A stretch of DNA of 41,081 bases from a virus: IMG/VR virus record IMGVR_UViG_3300047373_000487, positions 1 to 41,081 of that record. One strand, written 5' to 3'. The notes beneath the pieces were generated by a model, which did not search any database, was not told the origin of the DNA, and saw only the letters and a program-made list of their open reading frames with translations. Shown here in pieces: positions 8,578 through 17,188 of this stretch (position 1 is the stretch's first letter; every line of letters begins with the position of its first letter). The translations under genes and the position numbers were made by a program.

Positions 8578-10347
8578 TTACACATCCGCTGTACGGATGG
8601 CGGTTACGCTTGCTGTAGCGTTAGAGCGGTTGGTCTCAACCTCAAAGGTCTTAATGCCTTGGGTGTCCCCCGCTGTGCCGCCGTCTCTTACTCGGACGAA
8701 CAATTCTCGGTCACCGGCGGGTTTAGAACCAAAATACTGAGCGGTGAAACGGTCGGTTGCCGTGGTCCCGTTATAGAGAGAATCGACGTAACTGATGAAG
8801 GCTTCATTTGCCGCGTCGGCTGTAGGCGCTCCAGAGCATCCCGTGAAAGTGATAGTTCCACTTCCGTGGGTGACACCAGTGTAAGTAACTCGCTGGTAAA
8901 CACCGCTATTGTCTGCGATTCTGATAGTTCCAGCTTGTGGGGTGTCCTTTTCGGATTTCGTGCCAGTTCCCGGTGTTTCTTGTCCAGCGCTCAGCGTAAC
9001 GGACGTTGCGCCGCTGGTGATGCCACCTGTGTCTACAGCAAACTGATTCTTCTGAAGCGCAGAAGAGCCCGTTGAAGGACCGACCAAAATGTAGTCCTCG
9101 CCACTGACAACACCACCTACTGAGATGGTGACGTTTAATGGTGGGCTCTTAGTGCCGCCGGTTAGGTTGGTAACAATGTCGCTCGGCTGTAAGTCTGTAG
9201 CTTGTACACCAAATCCAAAGGCTCCGATAAGCGCAGAGCCAGTCGATACACCACTGTATGGTGTACTAACAGCGCGTTGAGTGTTCCCGGTCACAGTTGC
9301 GGTCGCGCCGCCGTTGCCCGTGATCGTTCCAGAGGTTGGGGCTACGCCCGTTAGGATCTGCATCCAAATTTTAGTTGCAGAAGAACTGGAGGTGTTATCG
9401 ACAGCCAACAACTGCCCAGTGCCGCCAGACCATGAGAGGCTTTCAGGCTCAACCCACGTTCCAGCTCCAGACGAGATATCTAGCTCGTTTGTAATGCCTC
9501 TGAAGATCTTTGCGTCAATTCCATAAAGCGTACCAGAGTTGGCCGCTTCTCCACGCGAGAGGTACTTGGTGTACTGGTAAAGTTCGGTGATCGTGTTAGA
9601 GCCTAAGTCCCACTCGCTGTAATAATCTTCGGTAGAACCATCGACATCAACATCGAACTGTCGGAAACCTTCGCTGTTTACAAATCCTGTGAATGTTGAG
9701 CCGTCCACAGTATCATTCAAATCAATGATATAGCTTAAAGCCATAACATTGTTCCCTCTTGCAGAGCCGTTCACCGGAAATTCACTGAACGAGAAACCAT
9801 TTGCACCGCCCTGACTTTGATAATCAACTCGGGTAGTACCGATAAACCTTCGTCCGTCGATATCCGCGCCTGAATTTTTAACTTTCAGCAAGAAACGATG
9901 AGAAATACCGTTAGCAACATCGCGGTTAAGCCCTTTTGTCGATAAACCGTTTGGTATCGAATTCCAAAAGTCATTGGCAATCTGAGCGCCGTTTTGGATA
10001 ATCTGAAGATCCATTCCTTCATTAGCAATAACAACCAGACCGTCATAAATTGTGTTGCCGCCTGCTTGCTCAATAGAGCCGTCAAACAAATGCTCGGCAG
10101 CAGTGTCGGTTATGTTGTATCCATTGATAAGAACGATGTAGTTATCCGTCTTTCGATCAGACGGCGTGGCGCTGGTAATATCGACCAAATCGTTTGCTGT
10201 GGCAGGAGTTGCATCGTCTGCAATATCCTGAAGCCAGCGGTGAAATTGAATAGTAGTGTAGTAGCCTGCACCCGCAGCTCCGTGAGCGGCCCCCGTGTAA
10301 GTAATGTTGCCAATAGCATCAACTGCAAAATCGTCTTCAATTGCCAT
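8578..10347 (-). CDS. Large virion structural protein, 589 aa
   Basis: The start is supported by AAAGGAG ten bases upstream of the ATG. The protein begins MAIEDDFAVDAIGNITYTG and contains the segment YYTTIQFHRWLQDIADD at about residues 28-45, then long beta-rich Gly/Thr/Ser stretches with several GTGTK/GATATVTGN-like turns. I recognise the type as a recurrent phage virion protein of unknown fold, found with capsid decoration or tail genes. No enzyme motif or membrane segment is visible. It is followed after 10 bases by the 583-residue virion gene, so both belong to one operon. Confidence 0.65.
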   Translation of the reverse strand: MAIEDDFAVDAIGNITYTGAAHGAAGAGYYTTIQFHRWLQDIADDATPATANDLVDITSATPSDRKTDNYIVLINGYNITDTAAEHLFDGSIEQAGGNTIYDGLVVIANEGMDLQIIQNGAQIANDFWNSIPNGLSTKGLNRDVANGISHRFLLKVKNSGADIDGRRFIGTTRVDYQSQGGANGFSFSEFPVNGSARGNNVMALSYIIDLNDTVDGSTFTGFVNSEGFRQFDVDVDGSTEDYYSEWDLGSNTITELYQYTKYLSRGEAANSGTLYGIDAKIFRGITNELDISSGAGTWVEPESLSWSGGTGQLLAVDNTSSSSATKIWMQILTGVAPTSGTITGNGGATATVTGNTQRAVSTPYSGVSTGSALIGAFGFGVQATDLQPSDIVTNLTGGTKSPPLNVTISVGGVVSGEDYILVGPSTGSSALQKNQFAVDTGGITSGATSVTLSAGQETPGTGTKSEKDTPQAGTIRIADNSGVYQRVTYTGVTHGSGTITFTGCSGAPTADAANEAFISYVDSLYNGTTATDRFTAQYFGSKPAGDRELFVRVRDGGTAGDTQGIKTFEVETNRSNATASVTAIRTADV

Positions 10348-10371
10348 AAAAAGTACTCCTTTAAATATTAA

Positions 10372-10548
10372 TTAATTTTTTATTACCGCTTTTAGTGAGT
10401 TATTCACTGCTTTGGTGCTAACTGAAACAGTGTTTACTCCGTTTAAAGCAACCGTAGTGGTTTGCATCGGAACTGTAAGAGCAACCGCCCATGACTGGAC
10501 CGTAACTCCTTTGCCCTGAACAAAGTCTGTCACGCTAATACTTGGCAT
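10372..10548 (-). CDS. Small virion-region protein, 58 aa
   Basis: Translation from the ATG at 10548 gives 58 residues (start MPSISVTDFVQGKGV, end KAVIKN) and a TAA at 10372. The start overlaps the stop of the 118-residue gene by one base (TAATG), which argues for a real coupled gene. The protein is Val/Thr/Ser-rich (VPMQTTTVALNGVNTVSV), predicting beta strands and no membrane anchor. It is unrecognised; the position between two virion genes suggests a minor structural component. Confidence 0.6.
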   Translation of the reverse strand: MPSISVTDFVQGKGVTVQSWAVALTVPMQTTTVALNGVNTVSVSTKAVNNSLKAVIKN

Positions 10549-10904
10549 TAGCTAATTGCTAAAGTTATGTCGCGCAGGACTTTAACTTTCCCAAGAAGTA
10601 GTGTTGAGACCTGCCCGTCATCTACTTGCTGCAGATCGTAAAAGTATTTTCCGGGGGATAGCGCGGCGGTTTGTGCGCTAGAAAATACTACATACACGAT
10701 TCCTGCTAGTGCATCGGCCCCTGTTGCAGTGACAGTCGCTTGCGCGTCTGCATTCAAATCAGTGACTTCTGGGTCTGCTTTTAAAGTGAGGTAATAAACG
10801 TTATCTGTAATGTCGATAGCGGCATTGTTCTCATCGGTAAATGCAAATTTGTTTGTCCATGTGTCACCTCGGACAAAAGTGTTTAAATCGACTTGCGTGA
10901 CCAT
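10548..10904 (-). CDS. Small beta-rich virion protein, 118 aa
   Basis: The protein begins MVTQVDLNTFVRGDTWTNKF, followed by a TDENNAAIDITD segment and a LSPGKYFYDLQ segment. This RGDTW...F.....G.P.dlTg...Y.y.l arrangement is typical of small phage proteins related to the BppU N-terminal or Ig-like baseplate/tail modules. It is preceded by a copy of the 15-bp dyad (10918-10932) and an AGGA ribosome binding site, so it may head a transcription unit for the decoration and tail genes downstream. It is coupled to the next 58-residue gene by TAATG. A precise role cannot be given. Confidence 0.65.
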   Translation of the reverse strand: MVTQVDLNTFVRGDTWTNKFAFTDENNAAIDITDNVYYLTLKADPEVTDLNADAQATVTATGADALAGIVYVVFSSAQTAALSPGKYFYDLQQVDDGQVSTLLLGKVKVLRDITLAIS

Positions 10905-10917
10905 TATAGCGTCCTGT

Positions 10918-10932
10918 ATTGGTGATACCTAT
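10918..10932 (-). promoter_or_regulatory. 15-bp dyad upstream of 118-aa virion gene
   Basis: On the minus strand the site reads ATAGGTATCACCAAT, in the 31-base gap between the giant ejection protein gene and the 118-residue gene. A TAAAAT hexamer (10933-10938) abuts it upstream and could be a -10 box. The start codon lies 13 bases downstream with AGGA between. It has both half-sites of the family consensus. Confidence 0.55.
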
Positions 10933-10935
10933 ATT

Positions 10936-13900
10936 TTAATCCAATTCTTGTAGAATTTCTCGACGTAGAATAGGCAGTTGACTAACGCCGGGTGTCGATT
11001 TCAGCATCTTCAAAGCTAGGGTTCGATCACCATAGTCCTCAAACATCAGCTCGTAGAGATGGTGCGTAGTTGGCCCCAAAGCATACGCCGCAGTTTCAGC
11101 ACTAGGATTAGTAATAACATCTGTAAACGGCAAGGAAAACAGTCCCGAGCGGGTAGCCCAGTTCTCTATCATTTGCCCACGGTCTCCTCGTGCGCCGTCT
11201 AACGAACCTTGTGTACCGATACTCTTTATTCGATTTCTAAGCTCATCAGATAATGCTCCAAAAAGCATAAAGACATACAACATGCCCATAAGAGTAGGGA
11301 GTAATGTATTCACCTCTTCCCCGTTTTGGACCCGCTGATTAGCCTCCCTAGCAACACCGCCCAGGATTCGCTTGTTGTATGTGTATGCAAACTGCTTTAA
11401 GTGGAAGACCATGCCGCCAAGAGCCGTCTCCGCCCAAACCGTCTTTTCTGAGGCGTTTGGCCGCAAAACAGCTTTGTTTATAAAGGTATCTATGCCAAAC
11501 AAAACTTTTTCTACGGCAACGCGCTCATCGCCTTTGAGAGCCCACGCTTCCGCCGGTTCCCCAAGTTTGACCCAGAGCTGGACATCCTGCGGAGTTATGC
11601 CGAGTTCTGCTAAATATCGAAAGGTACTAGCAGAGGCATTTCCGGTAACTGCTTGGGCAGCTATCCGCTTTACAAACAACCTACCTGCTTGAGCGGCGAT
11701 AACTCTGGTGTAACGGGTTACAAAATCGTTACCGTTGTATTTAAACATAGCGGGCAAGATTCTTCGGGGGCCAAAGCCTGTCCCCATCCTAGCGTCTTTC
11801 TCCAGATCCTGAATCATCGCGCCAGTAGCCGCGCCAGCTAGAACCCCCATATCTTCCGCAAACTCTTTCATCTGCTGCGGGTTTTGTAGGGTCTCTGCAA
11901 GTATGCCCCGAAACTCTCTCCCCGATAGAACGCCCTTCATCGAGCTGTAGATTCCGGCCAGTTCCGCTGTACTAGCAACACCAGAAAATAAAAGGGTTCT
12001 AAGGCTTTCAAACGCTTTAACTTCCGCCAGAAAGTTGTGCCATTTGTTATTGGGGTCTAAGCCGTTAGGCCAGATTGACCCATTTACTAAATTTATAAAC
12101 TCCGCGTGTTGTTCTTTCGGGATGTCTCTCAGTGCAGTTTGTAAATTTAGCAAGGAATTGTATTTTCCTGTCGCGGGATCATACCCGCCAAAGACGCGCT
12201 CAAAGTTTGTTCGAGACATTACGTCTTCGATATAACGAGTGAAATCGCCTACAGGATCTGTATTCAAAAAACCGGCTTTTACCAAAGCTTTAATAAGTTC
12301 TGGGTCTTTAAGTGTACGGTTGCGCTCCCAGCCTCGCACCAACGTAGTTGCGCCGTTGTCGTTCACTTTATTTTGCGGCGTTAAAATATGGTTGGTAACT
12401 ACCGTAGGGTTCTTTACGCCGTACTGTTTCAGGACAGCCTCAAAGCCACTGACATCGTTTGCGATATTCACTTTATCAAAAACGCGATGCCAAAAGTTCT
12501 CGACCTTCGAATCGGCCAAGTAAGGCATATTTACTTTGATGACGGTTTCCCACAAGTCTTCCATCAAAGCACGGAACTGTTTAGCAACGTCCGTTTTCAA
12601 TTCATTAGTAGGCGTTTCGGTAGCTAGTTCGTAGTACGCTTTTGACATCTCTGCTTCCGAGGCACCTTTTTTTATGCTCTCTGCTCGGGCAAGCCACGCA
12701 TTTCTATCGCGCTCGTATCCCGAACGCCATGATCTCCCGCCGTTAAGATACGTCACGCCTTTTTCGTATCTAATCCCTTCACCGTGCCTATAAATATCGT
12801 CAGTATTTGCGTAAATAGCGCGAGCGGTTGGTTCGTGTACCTCAGTGAGTAGCGCGTCACGGGTCATGACGAGCTGCCCAACTCTTGTGTTAGTGAATGC
12901 CTTCACGCCTTGCCTAATTTTGCTCGCGGCATAGCGCAATGTGTCTTTGCTTATAACGTCTTGTATACGCTTTTGAGTCTCACCAAAGTTAATGTTTATA
13001 TCGCTGAAGCCGTCTTTACTCAAAGCGACCGCCATATCTATGTCAAAAACTCCCGGCTTGAGCCCGTCTATAAATCGATCAAAGGCTTTGTTGTTAGCAA
13101 AGCGCTTTGGGACAGTCCCTTTGACGGCGTTGAACAGTGTCTTTAATTGTTTAACAACCTTTTCGTAAATATGTTCGGCTAAGTTAGTCGGCTTGCGTTT
13201 GTTAACCTGACGTTGCCCCCATCCTGCAATTTTGTCGGCAAACCATTCTTTGAAACCTTGTTTTCCTGTCCAAGCCGGTTGAGGGTTTTCCTCCGATTCT
13301 TTTTTCCAAAGTTTTACTAAATGCGCTTTTTGGTTTGCGGTTAAGTTGTTCCGGGCTGAGTCCAGCAAAACATGGCCCGCTTCATGCGCTAGTACAAACT
13401 TGTGGTTGGCATCTCGCTCTTGGGCGAGCGCTGTCGAATCAGTTTCAACGGGTGCGTTCGGGCGGGTAACAATAATCCGCCTTTTGCCAGTTCCAAAAGT
13501 AGTCGCTTTTACATTAGGGTCTCGGAATTTAGCCTGTATCGCTTCTCGATATGGGGTAAGCGTTGGGCCTAGTACAGAAGAAACCGAATCCAAATCCATG
13601 ATAGTAATAGTGGTTTCACTTACTTCGCCTGCCGGTCCAGTAAAAAGCCCCGCTTGATTCAAAACGTAGCTGACGTAATCTACATCGTTTTGAGTCACGC
13701 CTTTGCCGATCCCTTGGACTTGCCCAACGTTGCCTCTTCCTTTTCCAGTGCGAGACTCGGTTAAAGGGGTAGGGCCGGGGGTAGATACTTTGCGATTCTC
13801 CGCTACATACTGGGTCAAAGCGTCGGACACTGCCTTTGTTGTAAGTATCTTCTCCTGCTTGCTTTCAAACTGCGCTACGCGCTTTTGCAATCCTCGAATG

Positions 13901-16900
13901 GCACTGCGAGCCTGTCCGGGTTGCATCTTTGAATCGCCAATACTAATCACCTTGGCTTTCGCATTAAGTTGATTTACAAGCTTTTCAATATTCTTTTTGT
14001 CTGTATCCGCCGAGCGTTGATTGTACTCGCCAACGGGTACAGTCGTCTTTTCCTCAACTGCTGGGGGTAGCACTTCAGTAAGCAGACGGGCTTCTTGCGA
14101 TTGGTTTGCAAAATCTCCCGCCGCCGTTACGTTGCCTTGGGCATCCTTCCTAACGGTAATTTCTTCGGGGCGATTGTCTTGGGTGTTTGTTGCTCTTTCA
14201 GTACCAGCGTATGGTCGCCTGCTTTGTACGGCTGCTAAAGCGGGTGCCCACGAAAAATTATCATCGGGCGTGAAAGGCCGTTGTCCGTCTTTTGTTCGTG
14301 CCGAGTTGATAGACGCGAGTTTGGCTTCCTCTAGCTTTTGCGTGGCTTGGTTGTATTTTTGAATCAACTGCGGCTCAGTAGGGAGGGGCGCTACTTTTGC
14401 TTTTTTACTGCCACGGTTTTTTCGTGGAATAATTTGAGCGTCCAAGCGACCAGTGGTACGAGCGATGCGTAATTGCTCTAAAGTTTCCATCGCCTCGATA
14501 GCCCGAGTTTCTCTGGTGTCTTTCTCGGCTTGTTTCTGTTTGCCCCACAGTCTTGTTCCAGTATCTTTTAGCCTTGTAACCCGCTCATTTTTTATAACGT
14601 TACCGTGCTGAATAACTTGATTCGGAGATGTAGCTTTTTCTGGAATCTGCCAGCCACGAGTCTTTAGCTCGCCAATCATGCGAAGATAGCCTTGCCCGAT
14701 CATTTCGCCGCTGGTCATATCGCCGGTCTGTTGTTCTCCGACGAGCATGTCGATACCGCCGTTTGTGATATCGGAAACGGCCAAGGGGACCGGCTTGCCA
14801 CCCCTCGGTGGGATAGCATAGATAAGCGTTTCTTCAGCCCGTTTGCTGACCGCTTGGTTTCGACTGTTCGTTAATTTCGAACGTTGTTGCCCCTGCCTCT
14901 CTGCGGCTTTTATCGTGTCATGAGTTAACAACGCTGGAGTAGTGTAGGGCACCCCTCGTGTGAGATTCGTAAATTTGGTCTTACGATTAGGAATGGTAAG
15001 CGTGTCGGTTACAATGGCAGGTGTCGCAAACTCCAAAACTCCAGTGGAACCCTCGCGTACAGGCGGAGATAGTACTGGATTACTTTCACCGAGCCATTCC
15101 TGCAATTTGCTGTAATCAAGTTGTAAGTTGTTAAACACACGGTTTTCATAAGAAGCTTGCCCCTCTGGTGTGGCTGAGTCTGTGGGGTTATAGCCGTATG
15201 AAAGATCTACTCTGTTTAGTAAGTTCCCGCCACGTTCGTTAAATTCCACATTTTCTTCTGACGCGATAACTCCGCTAATCGTGGGCTCAAACGTACCTTC
15301 ACCAGCGGGTTTAGGACCAACTTGTGCGATTTGCTGGTCTCGAAGTTCACTAGCATTTTGTGGTGTATCTTCAAGAATGTCTTCGGTAATAGCGCTATCG
15401 TCAAATTGTGTGAGAAACTGGGCTTGTACTTCAGGTTTTGCATTGGATAAAGCGATAATCTCATCCGCTGCCATTGTTGTGTTGTCACGTAGCGCCTCTG
15501 CCATTCGCGTTTGCAGAAGTTCTCGACCTTTTTTTCGTTGGGATAGGTTGTTAAGTAACTGCCCGATACGTTCGGCGGAGGCTACTTGCGCATTCTCAAG
15601 ATCTTGCGTTCCAGTTTTTGCAATGCGCCCTGCGAGGGCTTGTAGCGTGGCTGGAATGCCATCTTGCTCGGAAAGGACGCTTACGTTTCGTCCTTCACCC
15701 GCTTGGAAATAAGCCTCTTCCAACGCTTTGCCCAAGCCTTCTTCATTTGTTGCAATCTCAGTAACAACACCGCCCGTAGCTGGGTCGGTAACTTGGACCA
15801 CTCGGTTGCTATCAACCGGCTTGCCCGCTTCACTGTTATATAAAATTGAACCAAAAAGACTATCAGAAGCTTCATTTGTCCTTACCTTTTCTGCTGTTTC
15901 ATTGTCGTTGGTGTAAACCGTTTCGCCAGTTGGAAACTCAATTCGTTCCATACCAAAAGGCAAGGGCCTGCCCATTGTGTAAGGATCGTAGCTTCCCGGT
16001 GTTACCAGCATGGCCTTTTTGGTACTTCCCTCGTCCTCAAGCGCTGTTGCTTGAGCCTCCATGTCAGTTTTACCTTCTGGTATAGGTGCAACACCCTCAG
16101 CATCGAAGGGGTCGCCCGTAACAGGGGTTTCAGTAACGCTTTCCATTTCGGCTTGCGCCGCTTGGTAGTCGTAGTCTGTTGGTTCTGGGTTATCGTTTTC
16201 ATTAGGCTCTGCCTCGTATCGTGCGGCAAGGTCATCAACTTCTGTTTCTGCGCCTTGTTGACCTGTGCCAAAAGCCTCTTCGTCCATGCGAGCGTTTGCG
16301 TCTTGCTCTGCTTTTTTCACCTTGGATATTTCGTAGACTTGCGCGGGCACTGTCATGCCAGCAGCAAATGAACCACCGACGATGCCGCCTTTCAAAAAGG
16401 CATCGCCAATTTCTTTGAGATTTTCGTAATCTGAAAATTCGTAGCTAGGGTCGAGGAGGTTGGTTGCGCCCATGTCGACTACAGTTTGCATAGCCTCTGT
16501 TAAGGCTTCTCGGGAAGACCCTCGACCAAACGTAGTCCCTAAATTTGTAAGCATATCGAGCCAGCCGGATACCGGCTTATTGGTAGCCCTAGCTGCGTCA
16601 CGAATACCTTTTAAGCCAACCATGTCCAAGGCGGCTTTCACGCCGCCTGTTACAAAAGCTGCTCCGGGTTCATCTAAACCCCTTTGGTTAAACCCGACTT
16701 GAGTTTCGCCAGTGTTTAGAGTGTAAGAAGCGGCGGCGGCACCAGCAATTTGTCCTCTGTTTTTCGCCTTCATGAATTCAGCCATGGCATCTTTGCCCAG
16801 CTTACGTTTCATGTATTTGCCTAATGTCGCGGAAGCCGCTTTCGATCCTACGGCTTTTGCGCCAAGCGCTGCGGCACCACCGGCACCTCCAGAACCTAAG

Positions 16901-17178
16901 ACGGCTAAAAGAGTAGGTGCGCCTTCTCCAAGCGCTTCAATAAAGTAAGTACCGAAGTCAGATAAAGAGTCGATGTCATCCCAACTCTCTATGCGGGGAG
17001 GGTTGCGGCGCAACTCCTCAAGGTTGCTCTCAATACCGGCTTGGCTCCACTTCTCAAGAGAGTCAGCCCCCAAAAAACTACCGATGGCATTGGCAAAGCC
17101 ATAGCCCATCATTTGCGTTTGGTCTACGCCTCTCCCGAATGCGTTTCCGAAAAGGCTACCATCATCCATCTCGGACAT
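10936..17178 (-). CDS. Giant internal virion (ejection) protein with zinc-peptidase motif, 2080 aa
   Basis: This is by far the longest gene, occupying the place of T7 gp16 or DarB-like giant virion proteins, directly after two or three smaller ejection-type genes. An Ala/Gly-rich hydrophobic stretch lies near residues 86-120 and another near 255-275. A long low-complexity, Glu/Gln/Thr-rich middle follows. A zincin motif HEAGH is at residues 1265-1269 inside the segment NHKFVLAHEAGHVLLDS. The C-terminal 700 residues are helical, with a hydrophobic segment near 1960-1975. Such modular giants ('polyvalent' or ejection proteins) are known to be carried in the virion and delivered to the host. The peptidase might process host or virion proteins or open the wall; that is an inference. 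An AGGGAG site precedes the ATG. The gene could encode more domains than I can recognise. Confidence 0.8.
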   Translation of the reverse strand: MSEMDDGSLFGNAFGRGVDQTQMMGYGFANAIGSFLGADSLEKWSQAGIESNLEELRRNPPRIESWDDIDSLSDFGTYFIEALGEGAPTLLAVLGSGGAGGAAALGAKAVGSKAASATLGKYMKRKLGKDAMAEFMKAKNRGQIAGAAAASYTLNTGETQVGFNQRGLDEPGAAFVTGGVKAALDMVGLKGIRDAARATNKPVSGWLDMLTNLGTTFGRGSSREALTEAMQTVVDMGATNLLDPSYEFSDYENLKEIGDAFLKGGIVGGSFAAGMTVPAQVYEISKVKKAEQDANARMDEEAFGTGQQGAETEVDDLAARYEAEPNENDNPEPTDYDYQAAQAEMESVTETPVTGDPFDAEGVAPIPEGKTDMEAQATALEDEGSTKKAMLVTPGSYDPYTMGRPLPFGMERIEFPTGETVYTNDNETAEKVRTNEASDSLFGSILYNSEAGKPVDSNRVVQVTDPATGGVVTEIATNEEGLGKALEEAYFQAGEGRNVSVLSEQDGIPATLQALAGRIAKTGTQDLENAQVASAERIGQLLNNLSQRKKGRELLQTRMAEALRDNTTMAADEIIALSNAKPEVQAQFLTQFDDSAITEDILEDTPQNASELRDQQIAQVGPKPAGEGTFEPTISGVIASEENVEFNERGGNLLNRVDLSYGYNPTDSATPEGQASYENRVFNNLQLDYSKLQEWLGESNPVLSPPVREGSTGVLEFATPAIVTDTLTIPNRKTKFTNLTRGVPYTTPALLTHDTIKAAERQGQQRSKLTNSRNQAVSKRAEETLIYAIPPRGGKPVPLAVSDITNGGIDMLVGEQQTGDMTSGEMIGQGYLRMIGELKTRGWQIPEKATSPNQVIQHGNVIKNERVTRLKDTGTRLWGKQKQAEKDTRETRAIEAMETLEQLRIARTTGRLDAQIIPRKNRGSKKAKVAPLPTEPQLIQKYNQATQKLEEAKLASINSARTKDGQRPFTPDDNFSWAPALAAVQSRRPYAGTERATNTQDNRPEEITVRKDAQGNVTAAGDFANQSQEARLLTEVLPPAVEEKTTVPVGEYNQRSADTDKKNIEKLVNQLNAKAKVISIGDSKMQPGQARSAIRGLQKRVAQFESKQEKILTTKAVSDALTQYVAENRKVSTPGPTPLTESRTGKGRGNVGQVQGIGKGVTQNDVDYVSYVLNQAGLFTGPAGEVSETTITIMDLDSVSSVLGPTLTPYREAIQAKFRDPNVKATTFGTGKRRIIVTRPNAPVETDSTALAQERDANHKFVLAHEAGHVLLDSARNNLTANQKAHLVKLWKKESEENPQPAWTGKQGFKEWFADKIAGWGQRQVNKRKPTNLAEHIYEKVVKQLKTLFNAVKGTVPKRFANNKAFDRFIDGLKPGVFDIDMAVALSKDGFSDININFGETQKRIQDVISKDTLRYAASKIRQGVKAFTNTRVGQLVMTRDALLTEVHEPTARAIYANTDDIYRHGEGIRYEKGVTYLNGGRSWRSGYERDRNAWLARAESIKKGASEAEMSKAYYELATETPTNELKTDVAKQFRALMEDLWETVIKVNMPYLADSKVENFWHRVFDKVNIANDVSGFEAVLKQYGVKNPTVVTNHILTPQNKVNDNGATTLVRGWERNRTLKDPELIKALVKAGFLNTDPVGDFTRYIEDVMSRTNFERVFGGYDPATGKYNSLLNLQTALRDIPKEQHAEFINLVNGSIWPNGLDPNNKWHNFLAEVKAFESLRTLLFSGVASTAELAGIYSSMKGVLSGREFRGILAETLQNPQQMKEFAEDMGVLAGAATGAMIQDLEKDARMGTGFGPRRILPAMFKYNGNDFVTRYTRVIAAQAGRLFVKRIAAQAVTGNASASTFRYLAELGITPQDVQLWVKLGEPAEAWALKGDERVAVEKVLFGIDTFINKAVLRPNASEKTVWAETALGGMVFHLKQFAYTYNKRILGGVAREANQRVQNGEEVNTLLPTLMGMLYVFMLFGALSDELRNRIKSIGTQGSLDGARGDRGQMIENWATRSGLFSLPFTDVITNPSAETAAYALGPTTHHLYELMFEDYGDRTLALKMLKSTPGVSQLPILRREILQELD

Positions 17179-17188
17179 GGTGCGCTCC

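Noticed and set aside
15281-15712. Plus-strand frame of 143 codons inside the giant ejection gene
   Set aside because: Antisense to the 2080-residue gene, Cys/Ser/Arg-rich as expected for a shadow, and without a start signal.
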